64,000 bases of DNA from Nocardioides cavernae (GTDB lineage: Bacteria; Actinomycetota; Actinomycetes; Propionibacteriales; Nocardioidaceae), in contig NZ_JACCBW010000002.1 of NCBI RefSeq assembly GCF_013410035.1, forward strand, positions 248,001 to 312,000. Direction: 5' to 3'. This document shows positions 17,933-25,397 of this stretch, piece after piece (the first letter of the stretch is position 1; each line of letters starts with the position of its first letter). A model generated the notes under the pieces. The model ran no database searches. It was not told where the DNA came from and worked only from the letters and a program-made list of their open reading frames with translations. Position numbers and translations under genes: made by a program.

Positions 17933-20311
17933 GTGGACGGAGCGTAGCGCACCCAGGAGGTCGTCGGTCACCGTCGTCCGGCGCGCTGAGATCCGCACCC
18001 ACTCGTCGTCCAGCCCGGGGAACGTGTCGGCCCTCCGGACGGCGAAACCCAGGCCGCGCAGGGCCTCCCGGGTGCCCGTGCCGGTGCGGGCGAGGACGTA
18101 CGGCGCGGTGCTGGGGACCGTCTCGATCCCGAGCCCGTCGAGCCCGTCCTGCAGGTGCCGCCGGCGCTGCTCGAGCTCCTCGGCGCGGGCGCGTGCCTCC
18201 TCGCGCGCGACGTCGCTGCTGGTCGCGACGAGCGCCGCGATCGCCGGCGCGGAGACCGACCACGGCGTCTGGAGCTCGCGCAGCCCGGCGACGACGTGGG
18301 GCTCGGCGAGGACGTAGCCCGCGCGGATTCCGGGGATCGACCAGAGCTTGGTGAGGCTGCGCAGGACGACCAGGCCGGGGACCCGCTCGTCGGCGAGGGT
18401 CTCGACGTCGTCGTCGAGGAAGGCTTCGTCGACGACGACCAGCCGGCCGTCCCCCGTGAGGGCCCGCAGGTCGGCGGCCGGGTGGCGGACGCCCGTGGGG
18501 TTGGTCGGGTTGCCGACGACGACGAGGTCGGCGTCGTCGGGGACGTCAGCGGGGTCGAGCCGGAAGCCCTGCTCCCGGGTCAGGACGACCTGCGCCGGAC
18601 TGTGGCCGGCGGTGCGCAGCGCGACCTCGGGCTCGGTGAACTGCGGGTGCACGACGACCGGGTGCCGCCACGGCCGCAGCCGCGCGACGAGGGTGAACGC
18701 CTCGGCCGCCCCGGCGGTGGCGAGGACGTCGTCGGGGTGCCGACCGTGCCGGCGCGCGACGACCGTCTCGGCGTCGCGGGCGTCGGGGTAGGCGTCGGCC
18801 TCGGTGACCGAGCGGACAAGCTCTCGGTCGAGCCAGCGCGGGCGCGGGCCGTCGAAGACGTTGACGGCGAGGTCGACCAGCCCGGGCGCGGTCTCGCGGT
18901 CGCCGTGGTGGCGCAGGTCGGGGCCGCGGTGTCGGCTCGCCGCCTCGACGAAGCGCCGGGCCAGGTGCGGGTGGCCGGCCCAGTGGGTGTGGAGGTACGA
19001 CGCGTGCAGGCTGCCGGTCGCGACGCCCTCCGCGTGCGGGAGCTCCCACGCGGGCGTGCGGCTCGACGCGACGGTGAGGTGGGTGCGGTGGAACTCGTGC
19101 CCGGTGACCCGCTCGCCCTTCGTGGTCAGGAGGTTGTCGGCCGGGGTGGTCGCGGTCCGGTAGGACAGCGTGAGCCGGGGTGCCATCGCAGCGTGGGCGT
19201 CGATCGCGCCGACCATCGGGACGGCCGGGCCCTCGGGCCCCTGCACCGACTCGCAGAGGTAGAGCAACCCGGCACACTCCGCCACGGTGGGCAGCCCGCG
19301 CGCGATCGCCGTACGGATGTCGCGGCGCAGCCGGTCGTTGGCGCCGAGCTCGGGGGCGTGCATCTCGGGGAACCCGCCGCCGAGGTAGAGCCCGGTCGTG
19401 CCCTCCGGCAGGCGGGCGTCGGACAGCGGGTCGATCTCGACGACGTCCGCGCCCGCCGCGCGCAGGAGCTCGACGGTCTCGGCGTAGCGGAAGGTGAAGG
19501 CCCGTCCGCCGGCGACAGCGATCGAAGGTGGTCGCCCCAAAGGTGGTCGAGTAGGGCCCCCCGGGCCCGTATCGAGACCCAAGGCGGTCGCCGGATCCCA
19601 CGCCTCCCCGTCCAGCCCCGGCGCCGCGGACGCGAGTCGTACGACCGCCTCGAGGTTCACCTTCTCCGCGATCTGGTGCGCGAGCCGGTCGAGGGCGCCC
19701 GCCGCGTCGTGGCGCTCGGCGGCGGGCACGAGTCCAAGGTGCCGGCTCGGCGCCTCGATGCCGTCGTCGCGTTGGAGGATCCCGAGCACCGGGACCTGGT
19801 CGCCGATGGAGCGCAGCACCTCGTCGGCGTGCCGCGGGGAGCCGGCCTTGTTGAGGATGACCCCGACGACGTCGACCGGCGGCTGCGCCCAGGTCATCAG
19901 GCCGTGGATGGTGGCGGCGACGGTGCGCGAGGCAGAGGAGATGTCGACGACGAGCACCACGGGCGTACGCGTGAGGGCGGCGACGTGGGCGGACGACGCG
20001 AAGCCGTCCCCGCCGATCTGCCCGTCGTAGAGCCCCATCACGCCCTCGACGATCGCGAGGTCGGCGCCGGCGGCGCCGTGGAGGAGGAGGGGTACGAGGC
20101 GTTCCTCGCCGACGAGGTGCGGGTCGAGGTTGCGGCCGGGACGGCCGGTGGCGAGCGCGTGGTAACCGGGGTCGATGTAGTCGGGGCCGACCTTGTGGCC
20201 GCTCACGGTGTGGCCGGCGCGCGCGAGCGCGGCCATCAGCCCGGTGGCGACGGTGGTCTTGCCGTGGCCGCTGGCGGGGGCGGCGACCATGAGGCGCGGC
20301 AGCGCTACCAC
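17858..20311 (-). CDS. cobB: Fused cobyrinate a,c-diamide synthase (CobB) and threonine-phosphate decarboxylase-like aminotransferase (CobC)
   Basis: 817 residues in two enzymes. The CobB part (about 1-455) has the P-loop AAPASGHGKTTVATG, GPDYIDPGYH and VEGVMGLYDG, then a class-I glutaminase domain with Cys near residue 346 (VAECAGLLYL) and HASYLHTHW; it amidates carboxylates a and c. The CobC part (about 465-800) is a fold-type I PLP enzyme with VVGNPTNPTG and the PLP lysine near 655 in LRSLTKLW; it makes the aminopropanol arm precursor. GTG at 20309-20311 overlaps cobO and is chosen by family N-terminus; ATG at 20290 is the alternative. A repeat-encoded peptide (LDTGPGGPTR, near 244-257) separates synthetase from glutaminase. 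The final ~25 residues are encoded by riboswitch sequence. Confidence 0.93.
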   Translation of the reverse strand: MVALPRLMVAAPASGHGKTTVATGLMAALARAGHTVSGHKVGPDYIDPGYHALATGRPGRNLDPHLVGEERLVPLLLHGAAGADLAIVEGVMGLYDGQIGGDGFASSAHVAALTRTPVVLVVDISSASRTVAATIHGLMTWAQPPVDVVGVILNKAGSPRHADEVLRSIGDQVPVLGILQRDDGIEAPSRHLGLVPAAERHDAAGALDRLAHQIAEKVNLEAVVRLASAAPGLDGEAWDPATALGLDTGPGGPTRPPLGRPPSIAVAGGRAFTFRYAETVELLRAAGADVVEIDPLSDARLPEGTTGLYLGGGFPEMHAPELGANDRLRRDIRTAIARGLPTVAECAGLLYLCESVQGPEGPAVPMVGAIDAHAAMAPRLTLSYRTATTPADNLLTTKGERVTGHEFHRTHLTVASSRTPAWELPHAEGVATGSLHASYLHTHWAGHPHLARRFVEAASRHRGPDLRHHGDRETAPGLVDLAVNVFDGPRPRWLDRELVRSVTEADAYPDARDAETVVARRHGRHPDDVLATAGAAEAFTLVARLRPWRHPVVVHPQFTEPEVALRTAGHSPAQVVLTREQGFRLDPADVPDDADLVVVGNPTNPTGVRHPAADLRALTGDGRLVVVDEAFLDDDVETLADERVPGLVVLRSLTKLWSIPGIRAGYVLAEPHVVAGLRELQTPWSVSAPAIAALVATSSDVAREEARARAEELEQRRRHLQDGLDGLGIETVPSTAPYVLARTGTGTREALRGLGFAVRRADTFPGLDDEWVRISARRTTVTDDLLGALRSVHPVLRKPVGIRHSGATVTRLSSNES
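19542..19580. repeat. Palindromic repeat inside cobB/cobC
   Basis: 39-bp copy running GGTGGTCGAGTAG, then GGCCCCCCGGGCCC, then GTATCGAGACCC. The centre is a GGGCCC-rich palindrome between arms TCGAGTA and TATCGA. Read on the minus strand in the gene frame it encodes LDTGPGGPTR. An AAGGTGGTCG direct duplicate lies just before it (19525-19534). Confidence 0.9.
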
Positions 20312-20919
20312 TCGATGCCCCGCTGGCCCTTCTGGCCGACCTCCATCGGGTGCTTGACCTGGCCCATCTCGGTGACGAGGTTGGCGGCCTCGACCAGCCG
20401 CGGGTCGGCGTGGCGACCGGTGATGACGACGTGCTGGCGGCCGGGGCGCTCGACGAGGGTCGTGACGACGTCGTCGACGTCGACCCAGCCCCACTTCATC
20501 GGGTAGGTGAACTCGTCGAGGACGTAGAGGTCGTGGCGCTCCTCGGCGAGCGCGCGCTTGATCTCGTGCCAGCCCTCGGCGGCGTCGGCGGCGTGGTCCT
20601 CCTCGGTGCCGGCCTTGCGCGACCACGACCAGCCGGACCCCATCTTGTGCCAGGCGACGGGCCCACCCTCGCCGGTCTCCTCGTGCAGCCGGCCGAGGCG
20701 CTCGAGCACGGTCTGCTCCCCGATGCGCCACTTGGCGGACTTCACGAACTGGAAGACCCCGATGCTGAAGCCCTGGTTCCACCCGCGCATCGCGAGGCCG
20801 AAGGCCGCGGTCGACTTCCCCTTGCCGGGGCCGGTGTGGACCATGATCAGCGGCCGGTTGCGGCGCTGCGCGGTGGTGAGGCCGTCGTCGGGGACGGTGG
20901 TCGGGACACCCTTGGGCAT
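20305..20919 (-). CDS. cobO: Cob(I)alamin adenosyltransferase CobO
   Basis: 204-residue CobA/CobO-type corrinoid adenosyltransferase that transfers the 5'-deoxyadenosyl group from ATP to cobalt. The P-loop is HTGPGKGKSTAAFG; other family blocks are GVFQFVKSAKW, LYVLDEFTYPMKWGW and VVITGRHADPRLVEAADL-like (here EAANLVTEMGQVKHP). ATG at 20917-20919 shares a base with the bluB stop, and its end overlaps the cobB start by 7 nt. It sits in the chlID-bluB-cobO-cobB/C unit. Confidence 0.97.
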   Translation of the reverse strand: MPKGVPTTVPDDGLTTAQRRNRPLIMVHTGPGKGKSTAAFGLAMRGWNQGFSIGVFQFVKSAKWRIGEQTVLERLGRLHEETGEGGPVAWHKMGSGWSWSRKAGTEEDHAADAAEGWHEIKRALAEERHDLYVLDEFTYPMKWGWVDVDDVVTTLVERPGRQHVVITGRHADPRLVEAANLVTEMGQVKHPMEVGQKGQRGIEW

Positions 20920-21545
20920 CAGGCGCTCCAGCGGTCGTGGTGGATGGCGTCCTCGAGGCTGCGGCCGCGCCGCCAGCCATGGCGGACGAGGTCGGGGACC
21001 TGCTGCAACTCCGTGACGGGCCCCAGGCAGAGCCACGCCACGGGGCGTACGCCCTCGGGAAGGCCGACGAGGTCGGCGAGGAACTCCTCGCGGTAGAACG
21101 ACACCCACCCGACGCCGAGGCCCTCGGCGGTGGCCGCGAGCCAGAGGTTCTGGATGGCGAGGCAGGTGGAGTAGAGCCCGGTGTCGGCGATCGCATGTCG
21201 TCCGAGGACGTGCTGGCCGCCGCGGCTCGGGTCGTACGTCACCACGACACCGAGGCCGGACTCGCGGATGCCCTCGACCTTGATCCGCTCGAAGGTCTCC
21301 CGGCGCTCACCCTCGAGCTGGGCCGCGAAGGTCTGGCGCTCGGTCTCGACGTGCTCGGCGAACGCGTCGCGCGTGGCGGCGTCGCTCACCAGGACGAAGT
21401 CCCACGGCTGTGAGTGCCCGACCGACGGCGCGTGGTGGGCGGCGTCGAGGATCCGCATCAGGACGTCGTGGTCGAGCGGCTCGCCGCTGAACTCGGCGCG
21501 TACGTCGCGGCGGCGCGCGATGACGTCGTAGAGGTCGGTGCTCAT
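20919..21545 (-). CDS. bluB: 5,6-dimethylbenzimidazole synthase BluB
   Basis: 208-residue flavin-destructase of the nitroreductase fold, which breaks down reduced FMN with oxygen to form the lower ligand of B12. BluB traits are visible: VIARRRDVRAEF at the start, HHAPSVGHSQPWDFVLV, the GVVVTYDPSRGG block and a C-terminal WRRGRSLEDAIHHDRW rather than an ordinary nitroreductase ending. The overlap ATGA with chlID places it second in the operon. The need for oxygen agrees with the aerobic pathway here. Confidence 0.94.
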   Translation of the reverse strand: MSTDLYDVIARRRDVRAEFSGEPLDHDVLMRILDAAHHAPSVGHSQPWDFVLVSDAATRDAFAEHVETERQTFAAQLEGERRETFERIKVEGIRESGLGVVVTYDPSRGGQHVLGRHAIADTGLYSTCLAIQNLWLAATAEGLGVGWVSFYREEFLADLVGLPEGVRPVAWLCLGPVTELQQVPDLVRHGWRRGRSLEDAIHHDRWSA

Positions 21546-23590
21546 GCCACGCGCGCCACGGTGGTGAGCGCCTGGGCGCTGATGTCGGCGAGCGGCAGGT
21601 GCGTGGCCTGCATGTGCAGCGCGAGCTGGCCGGCCAGCCCCATCCGCATCGGGCCCTGCTCGCAGTCGACGACGATCGCCGTCGTGCCCTGCTCGGCGAT
21701 CCACTGCGCTGCCTGCCGGCTCCGCGGCACGGCGCCCTCGCCGTGGGTCGCGCGACCGTCGGTGATCACAATGAGCAGCGGGCGTCGTCGCGGGTCGCGG
21801 ACCTTCTCGACGCGCAGCACCTCGGCTGCCTGCAGGAGTCCCTCGGCGAGAGGGGTACGCCCGCCTGCCGGCAGGTCGGCCAGCCGCTTCGCCGCGATGT
21901 CGACCGAGTGGGTCGGCGGCAGCGCGACGTCGGCCCCGCCGGCGCGGAAGGTGACCAGACCGACCTTGTCGCGGCGCTGGTAGGCGTCGAGCAGGAGGCT
22001 GAGGATCGCGGTCTTCACCTGCTCCATCCGCTTGCGCGCCGCCATGCTCCCGCTCGCGTCGACGCAGAAGAGGACGAGGTTGGCCTCGCGGCCCTCGCGC
22101 CGTGCGGTCCTGAGGTCCTGCTGCTCGAAGCGGATGCGCCCGCCCTCGCGTCCTCGCGCCCGCTGGTGCGGCGCGGCGGCGCGGATGGTCTCGACCAGGT
22201 GCAGCCCGCCCGCCCCAGTCGGGTCGTTGCCCGCCCGGCGGCCGTTGGAGGTCAGCGCTCGCGACCGCTTCCCCGACTCGCCCGCGCCCGTGCCGTGGAC
22301 CTCGAAGCGACGGACCTTGTACGGGTCGGCCAATGAGGCGACCACCGCCTGACCATCCCCCGGTGGTCGAGTAGGGCCCCCCGGGCCCGTATCGAGACCC
22401 TCCCCGTCCCCCTCAGGCGATCGACCAGGACCCTCGTCCCCCCCAGATGATCGAGTAGGGCCCCCCGGGCCCGTATCGAGATCCGACTCACCGTCCGGCC
22501 CCTCACCGTCCGGCCCATCCCCGTCGGGCTGAGGCCCCGGCGGCTCCGGCTCCGGCTCCGGTTCCTCGTTCCCCAGCACCTGGTCGAGCAGCTCCTCGTC
22601 CAACCCCGGCGCATCGAACGGGTTCCGCCGCCGCCGGTGCGGCAGCGCGAGCAGCGCGGCCTGGCGGATGTCGGCCCGCGTGACGGTGGTCCGCCCGTTC
22701 CACGCGGCGTGTGCGACAGCCGTACGCGTCGTGACGATGTCGGCGCGCATCCCGTCGACCTCGAAGGCGGCGCAGACCTCGGCGACCTTGGTGAGCACCG
22801 CGTCGGTGAGCTCGACCTCGGGCAGCAGCTTGCGCGCCGCAGCGATCCGGTCGGTCAGCGCGCGCTCGGCGTCGGCGTACGACCCCACGAACGCGTGCGG
22901 GTCGGCGTCGAACGCGAGCCGGCGGCGTACGACCTCGGCGCGCAGCCGCGGGTCCCGCGGCGCGGCGATCTCGACGGTGAGGCCGAAGCGGTCGAGGAGC
23001 TGGGGGCGGAGCTCGCCCTCCTCGGGGTTCATGGTGCCGACGAGCACGAAGCGCGCAGCGTGGGCGACCGAGACGCCGTCGCGCTCGACGGTGGAGCGGC
23101 CCATCGCGGCGGCGTCGAGCAGCAGGTCGACGAGGTGGTCGTGGAGGAGGTTGACCTCGTCGACGTAGAGGATGCCGCGGTGCGCGCGGGCGAGGAGGCC
23201 GGGCTCGTACTCGGCGACGCCGTCGGCGAGCACCTTCGACAGGTGCAGCGACCCGAGCACGCGGTCCTCGGTGGCGCCGACGGGCAGCTCGACGAGGCGT
23301 ACGGGTCGCGTCTCGGTCTCCGCGTCGAGCGGCCACGCGTGATCAGGCGCCGGGCCGTCGGGCGACGTGTCGCCGGGGGCGCTGCTGAACCGGTCGCCGG
23401 CCACCACCTCGATCGGCGGCAGCACGGAGGCGAGGGCGCGAACGGTCGTGGACTTCGCCGTGCCCTTCTCGCCGCGCACGAGGACGCCGCCGACCTCGGG
23501 GGAGATGGTCGTGAGGACCAGGGCGAGGGTCATGTCGTCGCCTGAGTCCTTGGAGGGGACGACGGCGGACAGGGGGTACTGCAGTGGCAT
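21542..23590 (-). CDS. Fused ChlI/ChlD-type chelatase ATPase subunit (putative cobaltochelatase partner of CobN)
   Basis: 682 residues. The N-terminal AAA+ half has Walker A RGEKGTAKSTTV and Walker B GILYVDEVNLLHDH. The C-terminal von Willebrand A half has the MIDAS motif CVDASGSMAARKR. Between them is an acidic Pro/Gly-rich linker (about 360-430) into which two palindromic repeats are inserted, read as LDTGPGGPTR twice. In actinobacteria this fused protein replaces CobS/CobT and powers CobN. ATG at 23588-23590 is preferred for its GGGAG site; 23620 is an alternative. It heads the chlID-bluB-cobO-cobB/C unit below a riboswitch. Confidence 0.93.
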   Translation of the reverse strand: MPLQYPLSAVVPSKDSGDDMTLALVLTTISPEVGGVLVRGEKGTAKSTTVRALASVLPPIEVVAGDRFSSAPGDTSPDGPAPDHAWPLDAETETRPVRLVELPVGATEDRVLGSLHLSKVLADGVAEYEPGLLARAHRGILYVDEVNLLHDHLVDLLLDAAAMGRSTVERDGVSVAHAARFVLVGTMNPEEGELRPQLLDRFGLTVEIAAPRDPRLRAEVVRRRLAFDADPHAFVGSYADAERALTDRIAAARKLLPEVELTDAVLTKVAEVCAAFEVDGMRADIVTTRTAVAHAAWNGRTTVTRADIRQAALLALPHRRRRNPFDAPGLDEELLDQVLGNEEPEPEPEPPGPQPDGDGPDGEGPDGESDLDTGPGGPTRSSGGDEGPGRSPEGDGEGLDTGPGGPTRPPGDGQAVVASLADPYKVRRFEVHGTGAGESGKRSRALTSNGRRAGNDPTGAGGLHLVETIRAAAPHQRARGREGGRIRFEQQDLRTARREGREANLVLFCVDASGSMAARKRMEQVKTAILSLLLDAYQRRDKVGLVTFRAGGADVALPPTHSVDIAAKRLADLPAGGRTPLAEGLLQAAEVLRVEKVRDPRRRPLLIVITDGRATHGEGAVPRSRQAAQWIAEQGTTAIVVDCEQGPMRMGLAGQLALHMQATHLPLADISAQALTTVARVA
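22362..22484. repeat. Two palindromic repeats inside the chelatase linker
   Basis: Copies at 22362-22400 and 22446-22484, the same 39-bp element as in cobB/cobC (GGTGGTCGAGTAG ... GTATCGAGACCC); the second has GATGATCG at its start and GAGATCC at its end. They are 84 bp apart, a multiple of three, so both are read in the same frame as LDTGPGGPTR. Confidence 0.9.
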
Positions 23591-23627
23591 GGGGGCTCCC
23601 GCTCTCGTTGCCAGCTTCATGGGTGGC

Positions 23628-23752
23628 GGGAGGCCGGTCTTCGGACTTCTCGGATCGTCACGTTCGACGTCCGGGTCACCGCAGCGGGCCCTGTGCCGGA
23701 TTCTCACCGGCTTCCCAGATTCTCCCCAGACTTCGGGGCACCTCTCGCCTTC
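23628..23752 (-). promoter_or_regulatory. Cobalamin riboswitch controlling chlID-bluB-cobO-cobB/C
   Basis: Minus-strand B12-box core GGGAAGCCGGTGAGAATCC (followed by GGCACAGGGCCCGCTGCGGTGA), preceded by the AGGTGCCCC / GGGGAGAA segment and followed by GAAGTCCGAAGACCGG. This is a standard long cobalamin aptamer. It ends within about 40 nt of the ATG at 23590, so translation control is likely. Outer limits are approximate. It is divergent from cobL, whose promoter (TAGCGT, 23765-23770) faces away. Confidence 0.9.
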
Positions 23753-23778
23753 TGCGCGTCACGATAGCGTCTGCGGCC

Positions 23779-25359
23779 ATGTCGTCCACTGGGGTGCCCA
23801 CCGAGGTCGTCGTCGTCGGGATCGGCGCCGACGGCTTCGCGTCGTTGCCTCCGTCCTCGCAGTCGCTGGTGCTCGAGGCGTCGGTGCTGTGGGGCGGGTC
23901 GCGGCACCTCTCGCTGGTGCCTCCCGTCGATGGTCAGGAGCGGGTGCCGTGGCCCTCGCCGCTGGCTGCTTCTCTGCCCGGGCTCCTGTCCGAGTACGCC
24001 GGGCGTCCCGTCGTCACGCTCGCGTCGGGGGACCCGTTGGTGTCGGGCATCGCGACGACGCTGCTCGACCTGGGGACGCCGGTACGGGTCGTGCCGGCGG
24101 TCTCGTCGGTTTCGCTCGCGCGGGCTCGGATGGGGTGGTCGTCTTCGTCCCACGCCGTGGTGACGGTGGTAGCGCGCTCGGTGTCGACCGTGCTGCGGGA
24201 GTGTGCGCCGGGGCGGCGGGTTCTGGTGCTGTCGTCGGACGCGTCGACGCCGACCGAGGTCGCGGCGTTGTTGACCTCCGCGGGCTGGGGCGCGTCGTCC
24301 ATGACCGTGATGGGGGACCTGGGCTCGTCGTCGGAGTCATCTGTCGCTGGTGTCGCTTCGTCGTGGTCGGTCGAGTCGCCGGCGCTGAACGTCATCGCCG
24401 TCGAGGTTGCCGGAAACGGCCTCGCATCTTGGGCGCCGGGACTTTCTGACTCTGCGTTCGAGAACGACGGCCAGCTCACCAAACGCGACCTCCGCGCCTC
24501 CGCCCTCGCCCGCCTCATGCCCGCGCCGGGCCAGCTCCTCTGGGACGTCGGCGCCGGGGCCGGCTCGGTCGGCATCGAGTGGATGCGAGCCCACCCCACC
24601 TGCCGCACGATTGCCATCGAATCTTCACCGGAGCGGGCGGCTCGGATCGCCCGCAACGCTCACGCCCTCGGCGTCCCCGACCTGCACGTCATCGAGGGTC
24701 GCGCGCCGTCCGCCCTCCACGGGCTCGAAGCGCCCGACGCAATCTTCATCGGGGGTGGCGCCACCCGGGAGGGCGTCCTCGAGACTTGCTTGACGTCAAT
24801 CAAGCCCGGCGGTCGCCTCGTCGTCCACGGCGTCACGCTCGAGACCGAGGCGCTGCTCGCCCAGGCATACGCCGACCACGGCGGCGAGCTGACCCGCATC
24901 GGCGTCGAGACTGCCGAGCCGATCGGCACCTTCGCCGGGTGGACGCCGGCGCGGTCGGTGACGCAATGGTCGTGGACGGCGCCGCGCAGCGAGCGACGCC
25001 TAGGCTCAGCCCGCTATCCCCACGCCCGAATCGAGGTCCCCGTGCCAGCCACCCGTTCCGCCCGACAACGGAAGGCGAGCGCCGAAGCAGGGTCGCTCGC
25101 CGTGGTTCGCATCGACGTCGACCCTGACGACTCTTTCGCCTACAAGATCTCGTGCACCGAGTGTGAGGTCCCTCGGCCGGGGAGCGGGACGCGTGCCTGG
25201 AGCACCCGCCGACCAGGGGAGGACAACGGCTACATGGCAGCCATGGATCGGTGGATCCTCCACCTCACGTCCAAGCACCCGGATGCCGAGGCTCCCTGCT
25301 TGGCGTACCTGCCCGAGGCTCGCGCCCGTCTGCAGGACCGCCGCGACACACGGGGCTGA
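23779..25359 (+). CDS. cobL: Precorrin-6Y C5,15-methyltransferase (decarboxylating) CobL, with an unusual C-terminal extension
   Basis: 526 residues as an open frame. Residues 1-200 are the CbiE-type tetrapyrrole methylase (VVVVGIGADGFASLP, VTLASGDPLVSGI); about 220-400 is the CbiT-type domain with the SAM motif LLWDVGAGAGSVGIEWMR. Known CobL proteins end at about TQWSW, reached here near residue 400. The frame then continues without a stop for about 125 residues into a zinc-finger-like segment (SCTEC ... HLTSKH) that has its own plausible start at 25042. ATG has TAGCGT 8 nt upstream, leaderless-like, and no riboswitch. Catalyses two methylations and the loss of acetate-derived carboxyl. CobL identity is secure; the extension is either a fusion or an in-frame neighbour. 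Confidence 0.92.
   Translation: MSSTGVPTEVVVVGIGADGFASLPPSSQSLVLEASVLWGGSRHLSLVPPVDGQERVPWPSPLAASLPGLLSEYAGRPVVTLASGDPLVSGIATTLLDLGTPVRVVPAVSSVSLARARMGWSSSSHAVVTVVARSVSTVLRECAPGRRVLVLSSDASTPTEVAALLTSAGWGASSMTVMGDLGSSSESSVAGVASSWSVESPALNVIAVEVAGNGLASWAPGLSDSAFENDGQLTKRDLRASALARLMPAPGQLLWDVGAGAGSVGIEWMRAHPTCRTIAIESSPERAARIARNAHALGVPDLHVIEGRAPSALHGLEAPDAIFIGGGATREGVLETCLTSIKPGGRLVVHGVTLETEALLAQAYADHGGELTRIGVETAEPIGTFAGWTPARSVTQWSWTAPRSERRLGSARYPHARIEVPVPATRSARQRKASAEAGSLAVVRIDVDPDDSFAYKISCTECEVPRPGSGTRAWSTRRPGEDNGYMAAMDRWILHLTSKHPDAEAPCLAYLPEARARLQDRRDTRG
25042..25359 (+). CDS. Possible separate C2H2-type zinc-finger protein (alternative reading of the CobL tail)
   Basis: 105-residue protein if translation starts at GTG 25042, which has GAGGT 4-5 nt upstream and a TAGGCT promoter element at 25001-25006. 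Key residues are SCTEC and, 34 residues on, HLTSKH, a C-X2-C ... H-X4-H arrangement like small actinophage zinc proteins. It ends 38 nt before the helicase gene. It is in the same frame as cobL with no stop between, so the sequence alone cannot tell a fusion from two proteins. No function is assigned. Confidence 0.4.
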   Translation: MPATRSARQRKASAEAGSLAVVRIDVDPDDSFAYKISCTECEVPRPGSGTRAWSTRRPGEDNGYMAAMDRWILHLTSKHPDAEAPCLAYLPEARARLQDRRDTRG

Positions 25360-25397
25360 GGCGCGCCCGCCCGCCCCAAGACGGATAGCGTCCCGAG

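Noticed and set aside
17858..21196. A single 1112-residue protein including sequence upstream of CobB
   Set aside because: The N-terminal ~295 residues of that open frame are Arg/Pro/Gly-rich antisense-like translation over cobO and bluB, which are intact in other frames. The CobB family start is near 20290-20311.
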